From: Saprospiraceae bacterium
GTDB taxonomy: Bacteria > Bacteroidota > Bacteroidia > Chitinophagales > Saprospiraceae
Assembly: GCA_020629715.1 (NCBI GenBank)
Contig: JAHDCU010000005.1
Location: forward strand, 186,001 to 250,000
DNA: 64,000 nucleotides
Reading direction: 5' to 3'
The position numbers and the translations under genes were made by a program. The notes below the pieces were generated by a model. That model saw only the letters and a program-made list of their open reading frames with translations. It was not told the origin of the DNA and ran no database searches. Each line of letters opens with the position of its first letter. Positions within the stretch are counted from its first letter, which is position 1. Positions 45,636 through 53,789 of the stretch are shown in pieces.

Positions 45636-45671
45636 AGCCTTGTCGGATTATTATTCGATAAGGCTTTTTTT
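45636..45671 (+). terminator. Rho-independent terminator between gapA and pgk
   Basis: A 10-bp stem (AGCCTTGTCG at 45636-45645 with CGATAAGGCT at 45656-45665, one G-U pair) and 10-base loop, then seven T. It lies 33 bases after the gapA stop and only 16 before pgk, so pgk must rely on read-through or a promoter in this gap. Confidence 0.85.
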
Positions 45672-45686
45672 ATAATTGACCCCATT

Positions 45687-46898
45687 ATGTATTTAAAAGA
45701 ATTAAAACTGGATAAGAGAACTGTTTTGCTTCGTGTTGACTTTAATGTTCCTCTCAATGAAAACTATGAGATTACGGATGATACGCGGATGCGACGAGCT
45801 ATTCCAACGATTAAGCACTTACAAGACAAATCTTGTAAAATCATCATTATGTCTCACCTCGGGAGACCACAAAAGAAGCTAAATGATGATGGTACTCTCA
45901 ATGTTGAAAAATTTACCTTAAAACATTTAGTTGATCATCTAAGATCACTGACTGGTATGAATACAGCATTTTGTGACAGTCACGATGTAGACAAAATGAC
46001 TAGTGCTTCAAAGAATCTAAACTTTGGAGAAATATTGTTATTGGAAAACACAAGGTTTCATAAAGGAGAGACTAAGGGTGATGAATCCTTTGCCAAAGAT
46101 CTGTCTTCATTGGCTGATGTATTTGTTAATGATGCTTTTGGTACGGCACATAGAGCACATAGCAGTACTACTGTAGTGGCAAGATACTTTGATAAAACTC
46201 AAAAGTCTTTTGGTCTTCTTATGGAAGCAGAAATCGAAAACGCTAATCGAGTATTAAATGGTGCAGAGTCTCCTGTGACGGCTATTATTGGCGGAGCTAA
46301 AGTGAGTGATAAGATTCAACTAATAGAAAAACTATTGGATATTTCAGACAATATCATCATCGGTGGTGGTATGGCCTATACGTTCAAGAAGGCACTTGGT
46401 GGACAAGTAGGAAATTCTCTATGTGAAGATGATTATTTGGATTTGGCGAAAAGGCTAATAGAGAAGGCAGCGATAGCCAATACTAAAATATGGCTTCCAG
46501 AAGATTCTGTCGCAGCCGATGCATTTAGCAATGAAGCAAATATCAAAATAAAGCCTAGCGATGATATCGATAGTGGATGGATGGGGTTGGATATAGGACC
46601 GAAAGCTATAGAAGCATACAAGAAGGTAATATCATCGTCAAAAACAATCCTTTGGAATGGCCCTATGGGAGTATTTGAAATGTCTAACTATAGCAATGGA
46701 ACCTTTACAGTTGCTCGAGAGGTTGCCGATGCTACACAGCTGGGGGCATTTTCTTTGATAGGAGGCGGAGACTCAGTTGCGGCGATCAATAAAGCTAATC
46801 TTTCCGATAAAGTCAGCTATGTAAGCACCGGTGGTGGAGCCATGCTAGAATATCTAGAAGGGAAAATCCTACCAGGTATACAGGCTATCCTATCATAG
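45687..46898 (+). CDS. pgk: Phosphoglycerate kinase
   Basis: ATP-forming step after GAPDH. LLRVDFNVPLNENYEITDDTRMRRAIPTI-type N-terminus holds the substrate-binding segment, MSHLGRP follows, and LLENTRFHKGETKGDESFAK and VNDAFGTAHRAHSST are family hallmarks. IGGAKVSDKI and FSLIGGGDSVAAIN are the nucleotide-binding parts. At 403 residues it is full length. It ends 2 bases from the convergent SLBB gene stop. Confidence 0.97.
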   Translation: MYLKELKLDKRTVLLRVDFNVPLNENYEITDDTRMRRAIPTIKHLQDKSCKIIIMSHLGRPQKKLNDDGTLNVEKFTLKHLVDHLRSLTGMNTAFCDSHDVDKMTSASKNLNFGEILLLENTRFHKGETKGDESFAKDLSSLADVFVNDAFGTAHRAHSSTTVVARYFDKTQKSFGLLMEAEIENANRVLNGAESPVTAIIGGAKVSDKIQLIEKLLDISDNIIIGGGMAYTFKKALGGQVGNSLCEDDYLDLAKRLIEKAAIANTKIWLPEDSVAADAFSNEANIKIKPSDDIDSGWMGLDIGPKAIEAYKKVISSSKTILWNGPMGVFEMSNYSNGTFTVAREVADATQLGAFSLIGGGDSVAAINKANLSDKVSYVSTGGGAMLEYLEGKILPGIQAILS

Positions 46899-46900
46899 AT

Positions 46901-49615
46901 CTAGTTGAGTTGCCGAGCCAATAAAATTAATGTTAGTACAGATGTTGCTTGGACTACAGTATCGCTCAATATTTTGGTCCAATCAACATCTTCTTTTTCT
47001 TCCTCTTCTTTTTTTACTTCTGCAGGTTTTGCTTTTACGACTATTGTTGATCCCTTCATCACTTTGGGATATTTTCTACCTAGAGGAAACCTAAATTTTG
47101 ACCTTTCTATCTGACCATTAGGTTGCTCAACATATACATATTTTCCAGAAGATAGGTCGGAATCTATACCGCCAGCATATTCATCGATATAAAATTTTGC
47201 AGTTTTTCCTTTATGAAATGGAACAGAAATAGAGTTTCCGCTAGAGATATTATCCTCAATTTGAAAGTCTCTGACTCTAGTAGCGCCTCTTATCGTTACA
47301 AACTCCTTCTTTTTAGGAATAAGAATTACGTCTCCATCTCGAACGGTGAAGTTGAATTTAGATTTTCTATCTTCTAGTATATCCGCAAGTTTAATAATGA
47401 CATTCCCTATGTTGTCTTGTGCTCTATAAAGGGTTGCTCCTTCAGGAAATGCATCTTCATTGATTCCACCTGCTCTATTTATAATGCTAGATATTCTTTC
47501 ATTTTTATTGATAATGGGATATTTGCCGGCATATTTTACCTGTCCTTGCAACTCAACAAATTCCTGCAATTCAAATTCAGGTACGTATCTAACTTGAATG
47601 ATATCAAAGGGTGCAAGCTTAAATTCTTGATCAGTCGAAATAACGTTTAGGTCTCGATCTATTTCAATAGATGCGATTATGGTTTTAGTAGGCTCATTAT
47701 TCTTGATGATAACTCGAGATATTTCTACTTTATCTAAAGCAGCTGCAATTTTCAGACCTTGAGCCAAAACCAATGCATCTTTTACTGTCATATCCTCACC
47801 ATATGGGAATGTCCCAGGCTCATTAACAGCACCACCTACGCCTATGAACGCTTTTTCATAAAACACATCCTTTTGGTATATCGTCAATCGATCAAAAGGT
47901 CTAATTTTTATATTTTGATCACTTTCGGGGTTATTCACTATTTCGTCAAGGTCTAATACAACATAGTTAGGTTCGGCAAGTAATGAATCCACTCGTTGGA
48001 CATAAGCAATACTAGATGCATCTCGTCGTAATCCGCCCGAGAGATAGATGGCATCTGAAATTCTTAAATTTTGATTGGAATCAAATTCAAATTGATCGGG
48101 GTTTCTTACAGCTCCTCTTACGCTAAAGCTGATCTGGTCAGCAAAAGTATTCTTACTATACAAAATGATCTTATCTCGATCTTGTAGTACGTAATTTTGA
48201 GGAGAAGAGATATTATTCAAAACATACCTGTAGTCAAACTCTAAATATGAGTACGTACCGTCAGTTGCAAGTCGTTGTATGTAAGCTCTCGAAGTTTCCG
48301 CATTATCTGAGATTCCTGCCAGATTGATGGCATCCACGACTTTCATATTAGGAGTTCTTTCATAGTCTCCTGGATTTTTAAAAGCACCGCTAAGAGAGAT
48401 GTAGTTTTTCGCAGCTTGACTGATGGTTGATATGTCTAATACGTCCCCATTTTCCAAATCGTAATTTGATCTACTAGCTAAAACTTGAGCATAAGGAATT
48501 GTCAATATTTCATTTTGATCTATTCCAAATCTGTTTACTTTAATTGTTTTTTTGATAGCATTTTTACTCATGCCACCTGCAAATTCTATGGCTTCAATTA
48601 TTCCTTCTCCTTCCTTCAGTTCATACTTCATAGGCCTATTTACAGCTCCTTTTAACTCAACTATTTTTTGAGCAACGGGTACATGTAGGTAATCGCCATC
48701 ATTTAAATAGTAGTTTTTGGCAATAGATGGGTTACTTATATATTCGTAGACATCTAAGTTTTCGATTTCACCACTTGATCTTATCAGTTTTATGTTTCTT
48801 ACACTACCCAGATTAGTTGGTCCATTAACTGCAACAAGTGCTGAAAATGCGGTATTGATAGCTGGAATTGTTATAGGTCCTTGATTCAAAACTTCTCCGT
48901 AAACACTTACTTGGATCGTCCTGCTATAATTTAGAGTTACCGCAAATTCACCTTTTTTATAATTGTAAAACTGACGATAGTTTTTGTCTAGTTTCTTTCT
49001 TGCTTGTTCAAGAGAAAGACCTTTCAAATAAATTCTTTTATACCCGTCCCTGATGGAGATAAATCCATCTTTAGTGATCGTATGTTCTTCATCCAGTATA
49101 GAGTTGCCGAATATAGAGATGGCCAACTCATCACCTACTCCGAGTATATAATTGTCAGGAGCTTTTATTTCTTCGGACTGTTGATATACTCTGATAGTCT
49201 TATTTCGAAATAGCTGTTGGCCATAAGTATTAACTTCAACCTCTTCGTCTTCTGTGATTTCTTCAAATATCTCTTCTACTTCTGGGATGAGGGTATCTTG
49301 TACGGAGTCAGTTTCTTTTAAATTTTTAATAGAAGTTTCATTTTCTTGAGGGGCATCGATACTTTGTTGAGCTGACAGCTCCTCTATGATACTTTTTATT
49401 TCAAGTAATTCTGCTTGCGTCAGATTTTCAAGGTTATTGATATCATAACCTCTATCATTAAGTGCTTGAGTGACTTCTTCTTCACTAAGATTACGTTCTT
49501 TTAATTCTGCTTTAATTTGAGCATCCGAAAATTCGGGTAATTGAGCTTTAAGGGCTACAATCCCTAAAAATAAAAATATGATGGAAGTGAAAAATATTCT
49601 TTTACTGTGTTTCAT
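46901..49615 (-). CDS. SLBB-domain polysaccharide export protein
   Basis: A 904-residue outer-envelope protein of the Wza/KpsD-like group that exports surface polysaccharide. The signal peptide is followed by an acidic stretch with helical repeats (about 25-140), then the polysaccharide export domain (YILGVGDELAISIFGNSIL, about 153-240) and a series of roughly six SLBB modules (GAVNRPMKYELKEGEGIIEAI, GAFKNPGDYERTPNMKVVDAI, GAVNEPGTFPYGEDMTVKDAL). A C-terminal hydrophobic helix (TSVLTLILLARQL) may anchor it. It is downstream of the UDP-glucuronate decarboxylase gene on the same strand. Confidence 0.92.
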   Translation of the reverse strand: MKHSKRIFFTSIIFLFLGIVALKAQLPEFSDAQIKAELKERNLSEEEVTQALNDRGYDINNLENLTQAELLEIKSIIEELSAQQSIDAPQENETSIKNLKETDSVQDTLIPEVEEIFEEITEDEEVEVNTYGQQLFRNKTIRVYQQSEEIKAPDNYILGVGDELAISIFGNSILDEEHTITKDGFISIRDGYKRIYLKGLSLEQARKKLDKNYRQFYNYKKGEFAVTLNYSRTIQVSVYGEVLNQGPITIPAINTAFSALVAVNGPTNLGSVRNIKLIRSSGEIENLDVYEYISNPSIAKNYYLNDGDYLHVPVAQKIVELKGAVNRPMKYELKEGEGIIEAIEFAGGMSKNAIKKTIKVNRFGIDQNEILTIPYAQVLASRSNYDLENGDVLDISTISQAAKNYISLSGAFKNPGDYERTPNMKVVDAINLAGISDNAETSRAYIQRLATDGTYSYLEFDYRYVLNNISSPQNYVLQDRDKIILYSKNTFADQISFSVRGAVRNPDQFEFDSNQNLRISDAIYLSGGLRRDASSIAYVQRVDSLLAEPNYVVLDLDEIVNNPESDQNIKIRPFDRLTIYQKDVFYEKAFIGVGGAVNEPGTFPYGEDMTVKDALVLAQGLKIAAALDKVEISRVIIKNNEPTKTIIASIEIDRDLNVISTDQEFKLAPFDIIQVRYVPEFELQEFVELQGQVKYAGKYPIINKNERISSIINRAGGINEDAFPEGATLYRAQDNIGNVIIKLADILEDRKSKFNFTVRDGDVILIPKKKEFVTIRGATRVRDFQIEDNISSGNSISVPFHKGKTAKFYIDEYAGGIDSDLSSGKYVYVEQPNGQIERSKFRFPLGRKYPKVMKGSTIVVKAKPAEVKKEEEEKEDVDWTKILSDTVVQATSVLTLILLARQLN

Positions 49616-49662
49616 GTCGGAGTTCTTAACCGTACTTTGTAATTGAACGTAGAAATAGGCTT

Positions 49663-49670
49663 CAAATATA
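49663..49670 (-). promoter_or_regulatory. -7 element (TATATTTG) of the SLBB exporter gene
   Basis: Minus-strand TATATTTG fits TAnnTTTG, about 47 bases before the ATG at 49615, in the gap after the UDP-glucuronate decarboxylase gene. No clear -33 box. It suggests a separate promoter for the exporter. Confidence 0.4.
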
Positions 49671-49694
49671 CAATATGCTATTTATTTAGAACTG

Positions 49695-50630
49695 TTAAAG
49701 TACTGCTTTGAAATATTCAAGCGTTTTTATCATACCCTCTCTTCTTCCTACCTTAGGCGACCAGTTCAATATCTGCTTAGCCCTTGCAATATCGGGTTGT
49801 CTTTTTTTGGGGTCGTCTTTCGGTAAGTCTTGATAAGAAATTTCTGCTCTCGGGTTATTTACGAGCGCTAATACTTCTTCAGCAACTTCTTTAATTGTTA
49901 TCTCGACTGGATTGCCAATATTCACTGGTAAATGATAATCGCTAAGTAGAAGCTTATAAATACCTTCAACAAGATCAGATACATAGCAGAAGGATCTCGT
50001 TTGGCTACCATCTCCATAGATTGTTATTTTTTCTCCTCGTATGGCTTGGGAGAAAAAGTTTGGTAGAGCACGTCCGTCTTGGACTCTCATCCTTGGGCCG
50101 TACGTGTTAAATATTCTTACAATCCGAGTTTCTAGTCCATGATAATTATGATATGCCATGGTTATCGCTTCTTGGAATCGCTTAGCTTCGTCATATACAC
50201 CTCGTGGACCGATAGGATTTACATTGCCCCAATATTCCTCATTTTGTGGGTGGATAAGCGGATCACCATATACCTCTGAGGTACTTGCAATCAGTAATCG
50301 AGCATTCTTTTCCTTAGCTAAGCCGAGAAGATTATGAGTACCTAGCGAACCAACTTTCAAGGTTTGTATCGGCATCTCTAAATAATCAACAGGACTTGCA
50401 GGTGATGCAAAGTGCAATATATAGTCCAAATCTCCAGGGATATGTACGAACTTACTTACATCATGATGATAATACTCAAAGTTTTTAAGTCGGAATAAAT
50501 GATCAATATTATCTAATGAACCCGTGAGGAGATTATCCATTGCGATTACATGATACCCTTCATCGATAAATTTATCACAAAGGTGGCTCCCTAAAAATCC
50601 AGCTCCTCCAGTAATCAATACTTTTTTCAT
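49695..50630 (-). CDS. UDP-glucuronate decarboxylase (UDP-xylose synthase)
   Basis: Extended short-chain dehydrogenase that converts UDP-glucuronate to UDP-xylose. The NAD-binding loop is GGAGFLGS (8-15), SSE-type [20 protein letters not shown] is characteristic of this subfamily, and the catalytic Tyr146/Lys150 lie in [35 protein letters not shown] and LPVNIGNP support the call. At 311 residues it is the short bacterial type, without an N-terminal arm. It supplies UDP-xylose for a surface polysaccharide, probably together with the SLBB exporter. Confidence 0.93.
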   Translation of the reverse strand: MKKVLITGGAGFLGSHLCDKFIDEGYHVIAMDNLLTGSLDNIDHLFRLKNFEYYHHDVSKFVHIPGDLDYILHFASPASPVDYLEMPIQTLKVGSLGTHNLLGLAKEKNARLLIASTSEVYGDPLIHPQNEEYWGNVNPIGPRGVYDEAKRFQEAITMAYHNYHGLETRIVRIFNTYGPRMRVQDGRALPNFFSQAIRGEKITIYGDGSQTRSFCYVSDLVEGIYKLLLSDYHLPVNIGNPVEITIKEVAEEVLALVNNPRAEISYQDLPKDDPKKRQPDIARAKQILNWSPKVGRREGMIKTLEYFKAVL

Positions 50631-50710
50631 TTTTACTTAAACTCTTATCGTTAAGGACGTATTATACCACTTACACGTTATCCTATCAAATTATTTTAAG
50701 ACCTTTGTTG

Positions 50711-50718
50711 CAAAGATA
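50711..50718 (-). promoter_or_regulatory. -7 element (TATCTTTG) upstream of the UDP-glucuronate decarboxylase gene
   Basis: Minus-strand TATCTTTG fits TAnnTTTG and would give a leader of roughly 75 bases. No -33 box is clear. It is part of a short CTTTG/CAAAG dyad, so a regulator site is also possible. Confidence 0.3.
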
Positions 50719-50750
50719 GAATTATTGAATACTCACGACTCATTCATTAA

Positions 50751-51521
50751 ATGCTAAAGATCAAACCATATTTGAAAAAAGTATCATGCTGCTTTTCTGC
50801 TTTGATGCTCGTGATTAACCATAGTTCAGGGCAGGACAATCAAAATTTGAACGACCCCCTTTGGGCTTTTCACGTGTCCTATGGTGTTGAGTTGCCTTTT
50901 GGCGATGTTGCGGATAGATTCGGAGCTAATCTTCAGTTTGGCTCAGGGATTGAGAGAGTCACAAGGTCTAATTATATTTTCGGATTAGATTACAAATTCC
51001 AATTTAGCAATAACGTAAAAGAAGATCCGTTGGAGCTGCTGAGGTTCAATGATGGGCAGATCTTAAATATTCAAAATGGTGAATCATTTGTGCTTTTAAG
51101 ACAAAGAGGAGCCTATATAGGAGTACTGGGAGGTAAATTATTTCAGCTTTTTCCTACACTGCGGGGTGGTTTAAGATTGACTGCTGGTGCAGGGTACTGG
51201 TATCATTATATACGTCTCCAAGATGATTCTAATGCTGTGCCTCAGGTATTCGGTGATTATGCTAAAGGATATGACAAGAGATCGGGAGGATTTACATTAA
51301 AGCAACAAATCTTTTATCAACAACTCTCTCGAAAGACTAAGCTGAATTTCTATGCAGGTTTTGAGCTGATGCAAGGATTTACAAAAGGCCTAAGACCATT
51401 TGATTATGATACTTTGAGTATAAATGATGAAAGTAGGCTAGACTTAAGCATAGGCTTTAAGGTAGGTTGGATTTTACCCTTCTATTCTGGTAACTATGTA
51501 AGTGAAGAAGTCTTTTATTAG
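50751..51521 (+). CDS. Outer-membrane beta-barrel-like protein
   Basis: A 256-residue exported protein. A signal peptide (about 8-27, SCCFSALMLVINHSSGQ) is followed by alternating strands with aromatic ends typical of an eight- to ten-strand barrel: WAFHVSYGVELPFGDVADRFG, FIFGLDYKFQF, YIGVLGGKLFQLFP, GLRLTAGAGYWYHYI, LNFYAGFELMQGF and LSIGFKVGWILPF. I do not recognise a named family. It is followed after 11 bases by the Kdo transferase gene, so an envelope role is likely. A porin-like or structural function is possible, but unproven. Confidence 0.75.
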   Translation: MLKIKPYLKKVSCCFSALMLVINHSSGQDNQNLNDPLWAFHVSYGVELPFGDVADRFGANLQFGSGIERVTRSNYIFGLDYKFQFSNNVKEDPLELLRFNDGQILNIQNGESFVLLRQRGAYIGVLGGKLFQLFPTLRGGLRLTAGAGYWYHYIRLQDDSNAVPQVFGDYAKGYDKRSGGFTLKQQIFYQQLSRKTKLNFYAGFELMQGFTKGLRPFDYDTLSINDESRLDLSIGFKVGWILPFYSGNYVSEEVFY

Positions 51522-51532
51522 GCCCTGGGTTC

Positions 51533-52750
51533 GTGAGGTATTTATATATAATATCGATGTTTTTCCTATTTGGTATTGAGAAGATAGGATCGCTATTCAA
51601 TAAGAAACTAAGAAAAAGACAAAAAGGTATTGTCGCCCAACAGAGTTGTTATAATGTCGATCAGGCAAAACGATTTGGCAAAGTTGTGGTGTGGTCTCAC
51701 TGCAGTTCGCTGGGTGAATTTGAACAAGCTAGATCGGTTTTAAAATTATTAAAAGATTCTCACGAGGATATTTATATCATTCAAAGTTTTTATTCTTCTT
51801 CCGGTTACGAAAATTGTAATAGGTCATTGGTCGATGAGATGTACTATCTACCTAATGACGTGATCCAGAGTAGGTCTTTTTTAAAAACCATATCACCTGA
51901 TATCGTTATTTGGTGTAAGTACGATTTTTGGTTTCATTATTTCGAGTTATTAAATAGCAAGTCTATACCATTGATATTTTACTCTACTATATTTGGTGAT
52001 GATCATTGGTTATTTAAATTTTGGAGTCATTTTTTTTTAAAAACTATTACTTCCTCTAGAGCTATTATTACCCAAGATCAAGACTCGTATAATCGATTGA
52101 TTAATAGGAATTATCAGAATATTGTATTTGCTGGTGATACTCGGATTGATGGTGTTTTATATCGAAAGCAATCTAGTCAGCCTGATGAAAGATTAAGACT
52201 TTTTATAAATGCTAAAAAGACATTGATAATAGCTAGCAGCCATCAGGAAGATGTTGAGGTCATCGATAAATTAATTCAATTGGATAGCTTCCAGAAAATC
52301 TTAATTTTCCCTCACGAAGTAAAAGGAAAGCATCTGAATCATCTAGTTTCGCAATTTCCTAATGCTAGTATTTGGAGCAATGATAAGCCTCTTAATGGCC
52401 AAATAGCCATTATAGATACCGTGGGACTATTATTCGATAGCTATTCGATGGCATCCATGGTCTATGTCGGTGGTGGTTTTGGGTCTGGTGTTCACAATAC
52501 CTTAGAACCTGCAGTATTTGGAAAACCTATTTTGGTCGGGCCGAAATACAAAAAATTTCCAGAGATTATAGAATTTATCAATAGAGGTATTTGCTATCCG
52601 ATCGAGCATCTTGAAGATATTTCAAACGCTATACAGCATTTTAATAAAAATACGACTATAATTGAAAAATTAGCTAGTTCATATTTTGAAACACATAAAG
52701 GAGCAAGTGGAATAGTTGTTGAGTCTATAATTCAAAATATACCAAAATGA
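51533..52750 (+). CDS. waaA: 3-deoxy-D-manno-octulosonic-acid (Kdo) transferase
   Basis: Adds Kdo from CMP-Kdo to lipid IVA, joining lipid A to the LPS core. A short N-terminal hydrophobic anchor (YLYIISMFFLFGIEKIG) precedes the GT30 glycosyltransferase domains. The catalytic Glu lies in SSLGEFEQAR, IIASSHQEDVEVI is the second-domain strand, and VYVGGGFGSGVHNTLEPAVFGKPILVGP is a family signature. At 405 residues it is normal. The start is GTG at 51533, 11 bases after the barrel protein; the stop overlaps the heptose kinase gene by 4 bases. Confidence 0.94.
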   Translation: MRYLYIISMFFLFGIEKIGSLFNKKLRKRQKGIVAQQSCYNVDQAKRFGKVVVWSHCSSLGEFEQARSVLKLLKDSHEDIYIIQSFYSSSGYENCNRSLVDEMYYLPNDVIQSRSFLKTISPDIVIWCKYDFWFHYFELLNSKSIPLIFYSTIFGDDHWLFKFWSHFFLKTITSSRAIITQDQDSYNRLINRNYQNIVFAGDTRIDGVLYRKQSSQPDERLRLFINAKKTLIIASSHQEDVEVIDKLIQLDSFQKILIFPHEVKGKHLNHLVSQFPNASIWSNDKPLNGQIAIIDTVGLLFDSYSMASMVYVGGGFGSGVHNTLEPAVFGKPILVGPKYKKFPEIIEFINRGICYPIEHLEDISNAIQHFNKNTTIIEKLASSYFETHKGASGIVVESIIQNIPK

Positions 52751-53673
52751 ATCTTGACTTCAGTAAGTATCATGTGCTAGTTATAGGGGATGTAATGTTA
52801 GATAGATACATACACGGAAGCGTTGACCGTATTTCGCCTGAGGCACCGGTACCCATCTTAGGAGTTGAAAAGCGAGAAAATAGACTCGGTGGTGCTGCAA
52901 ATGTCGCCTTAAATCTAAAAGGTTTAGGAGCAGAAGTAAGTGTAATATCAATCATCGGTGACGATGTTGCAGGAAAGGACCTCGTAAGTTTATTTATCGA
53001 AAATAATATTGATGTAAACTTAATCACTGATAAGTCACGACCTAGCACTTGTAAAACTAGAGTCATGTCTAGTTCACAGCATCTACTACGTGTAGATGAA
53101 GAGTCTTCGGAAAATATAAGTCCAACAATAGAGTCTAAACTATTAGAAAGTCTAACTACGCTAATAAAGAATAAAAATATAGATCTAGTTATTCTTCAGG
53201 ATTATAATAAGGGAGTTTTTACAACGACAAGTATCGTTAAAATTATCAATGTATTACGGGATAATACAATTAAGTATGCCGTAGACCCTAAATTTGTAAA
53301 TTCAGAATTATATCGTGATGCCTTTTTATTTAAGCCTAATTTATTGGAAGCAAAAGCGATTTCTAATAAAGACAACTATAGCGCAATAGCTGACGAAATA
53401 AAGGTAATGCTGAACGCTAAAAATGTAGTATTAACATTAGCCGCTGAGGGAATGTATTGCGTTTCTGATGAAGGCGGCTACCATGTAAAGACCATGTCCA
53501 AAGATATAGTTGATGTTTGTGGAGCAGGAGATACGGTAATAGCTACCCTAAGTTTAGCACTCTTGGAAGGATTTAGTTTAGAGCTTGCTACAAGGCTGGC
53601 AAATAGAGCAGCTGGTATTGTATGTCAAAAGTCAGGAGTAGCTCCCATTTATAAAGAGGATCTTGTAGAATAA
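52747..53673 (+). CDS. D-glycero-beta-D-manno-heptose-7-phosphate kinase (HldE kinase domain only)
   Basis: PfkB/ribokinase-fold sugar kinase, likely RfaE1-like, phosphorylating heptose-7-phosphate for LPS core heptose. VLVIGDVMLDRYIHGSVDRISPEAPVPILGV is the N-terminal hallmark, ENRLGGAANVALNL follows, LLRVDEES is the family loop, and CGAGDTVIATLSLAL is the ATP/anion-hole motif with the catalytic Asp. At 308 residues it is the kinase domain alone; the adenylyltransferase half of bifunctional HldE is missing and must be encoded elsewhere. Overlap with waaA implies co-translation. Confidence 0.9.
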   Translation: MNLDFSKYHVLVIGDVMLDRYIHGSVDRISPEAPVPILGVEKRENRLGGAANVALNLKGLGAEVSVISIIGDDVAGKDLVSLFIENNIDVNLITDKSRPSTCKTRVMSSSQHLLRVDEESSENISPTIESKLLESLTTLIKNKNIDLVILQDYNKGVFTTTSIVKIINVLRDNTIKYAVDPKFVNSELYRDAFLFKPNLLEAKAISNKDNYSAIADEIKVMLNAKNVVLTLAAEGMYCVSDEGGYHVKTMSKDIVDVCGAGDTVIATLSLALLEGFSLELATRLANRAAGIVCQKSGVAPIYKEDLVE

Positions 53674-53679
53674 TAGCTA

Positions 53680-53716
53680 AGCAATGTTAATTATCAATAT
53701 AATCCACAACATTGCT
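53680..53716 (+). terminator. Possible terminator after the heptose kinase gene
   Basis: Perfect 9-bp inverted repeat AGCAATGTT (53680-53688) and AACATTGCT (53708-53716) with a 19-base loop, 7 bases after the stop codon. The following CTTTG is a weak U-tract, so the efficiency is uncertain. Confidence 0.45.
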
Positions 53717-53726
53717 CTTTGCGACA

Positions 53727-53756
53727 TTTGAGATCCAATTGTTTTTATTATTTTTA
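53727..53756 (+). promoter_or_regulatory. Promoter of the PA-domain surface protein gene
   Basis: TTTG at 53727-53730 and TATTTTTA at 53749-53756, 18 bases apart, resemble the Bacteroidota TTTG / TAnnTTTG promoter with one mismatch (final A for G). It gives a leader of about 27 bases before the ATG at 53790. Confidence 0.5.
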
Positions 53757-53789
53757 GGTCAATAGAACTTTTTGAATAAAAAACTTAAT

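Noticed and set aside
45173-45757. Long open frame (about 194 codons) antisense to gapA
   Set aside because: It is opposite a strongly conserved gene whose codon bias leaves the other strand open; the translation is low-complexity and recognises no family.
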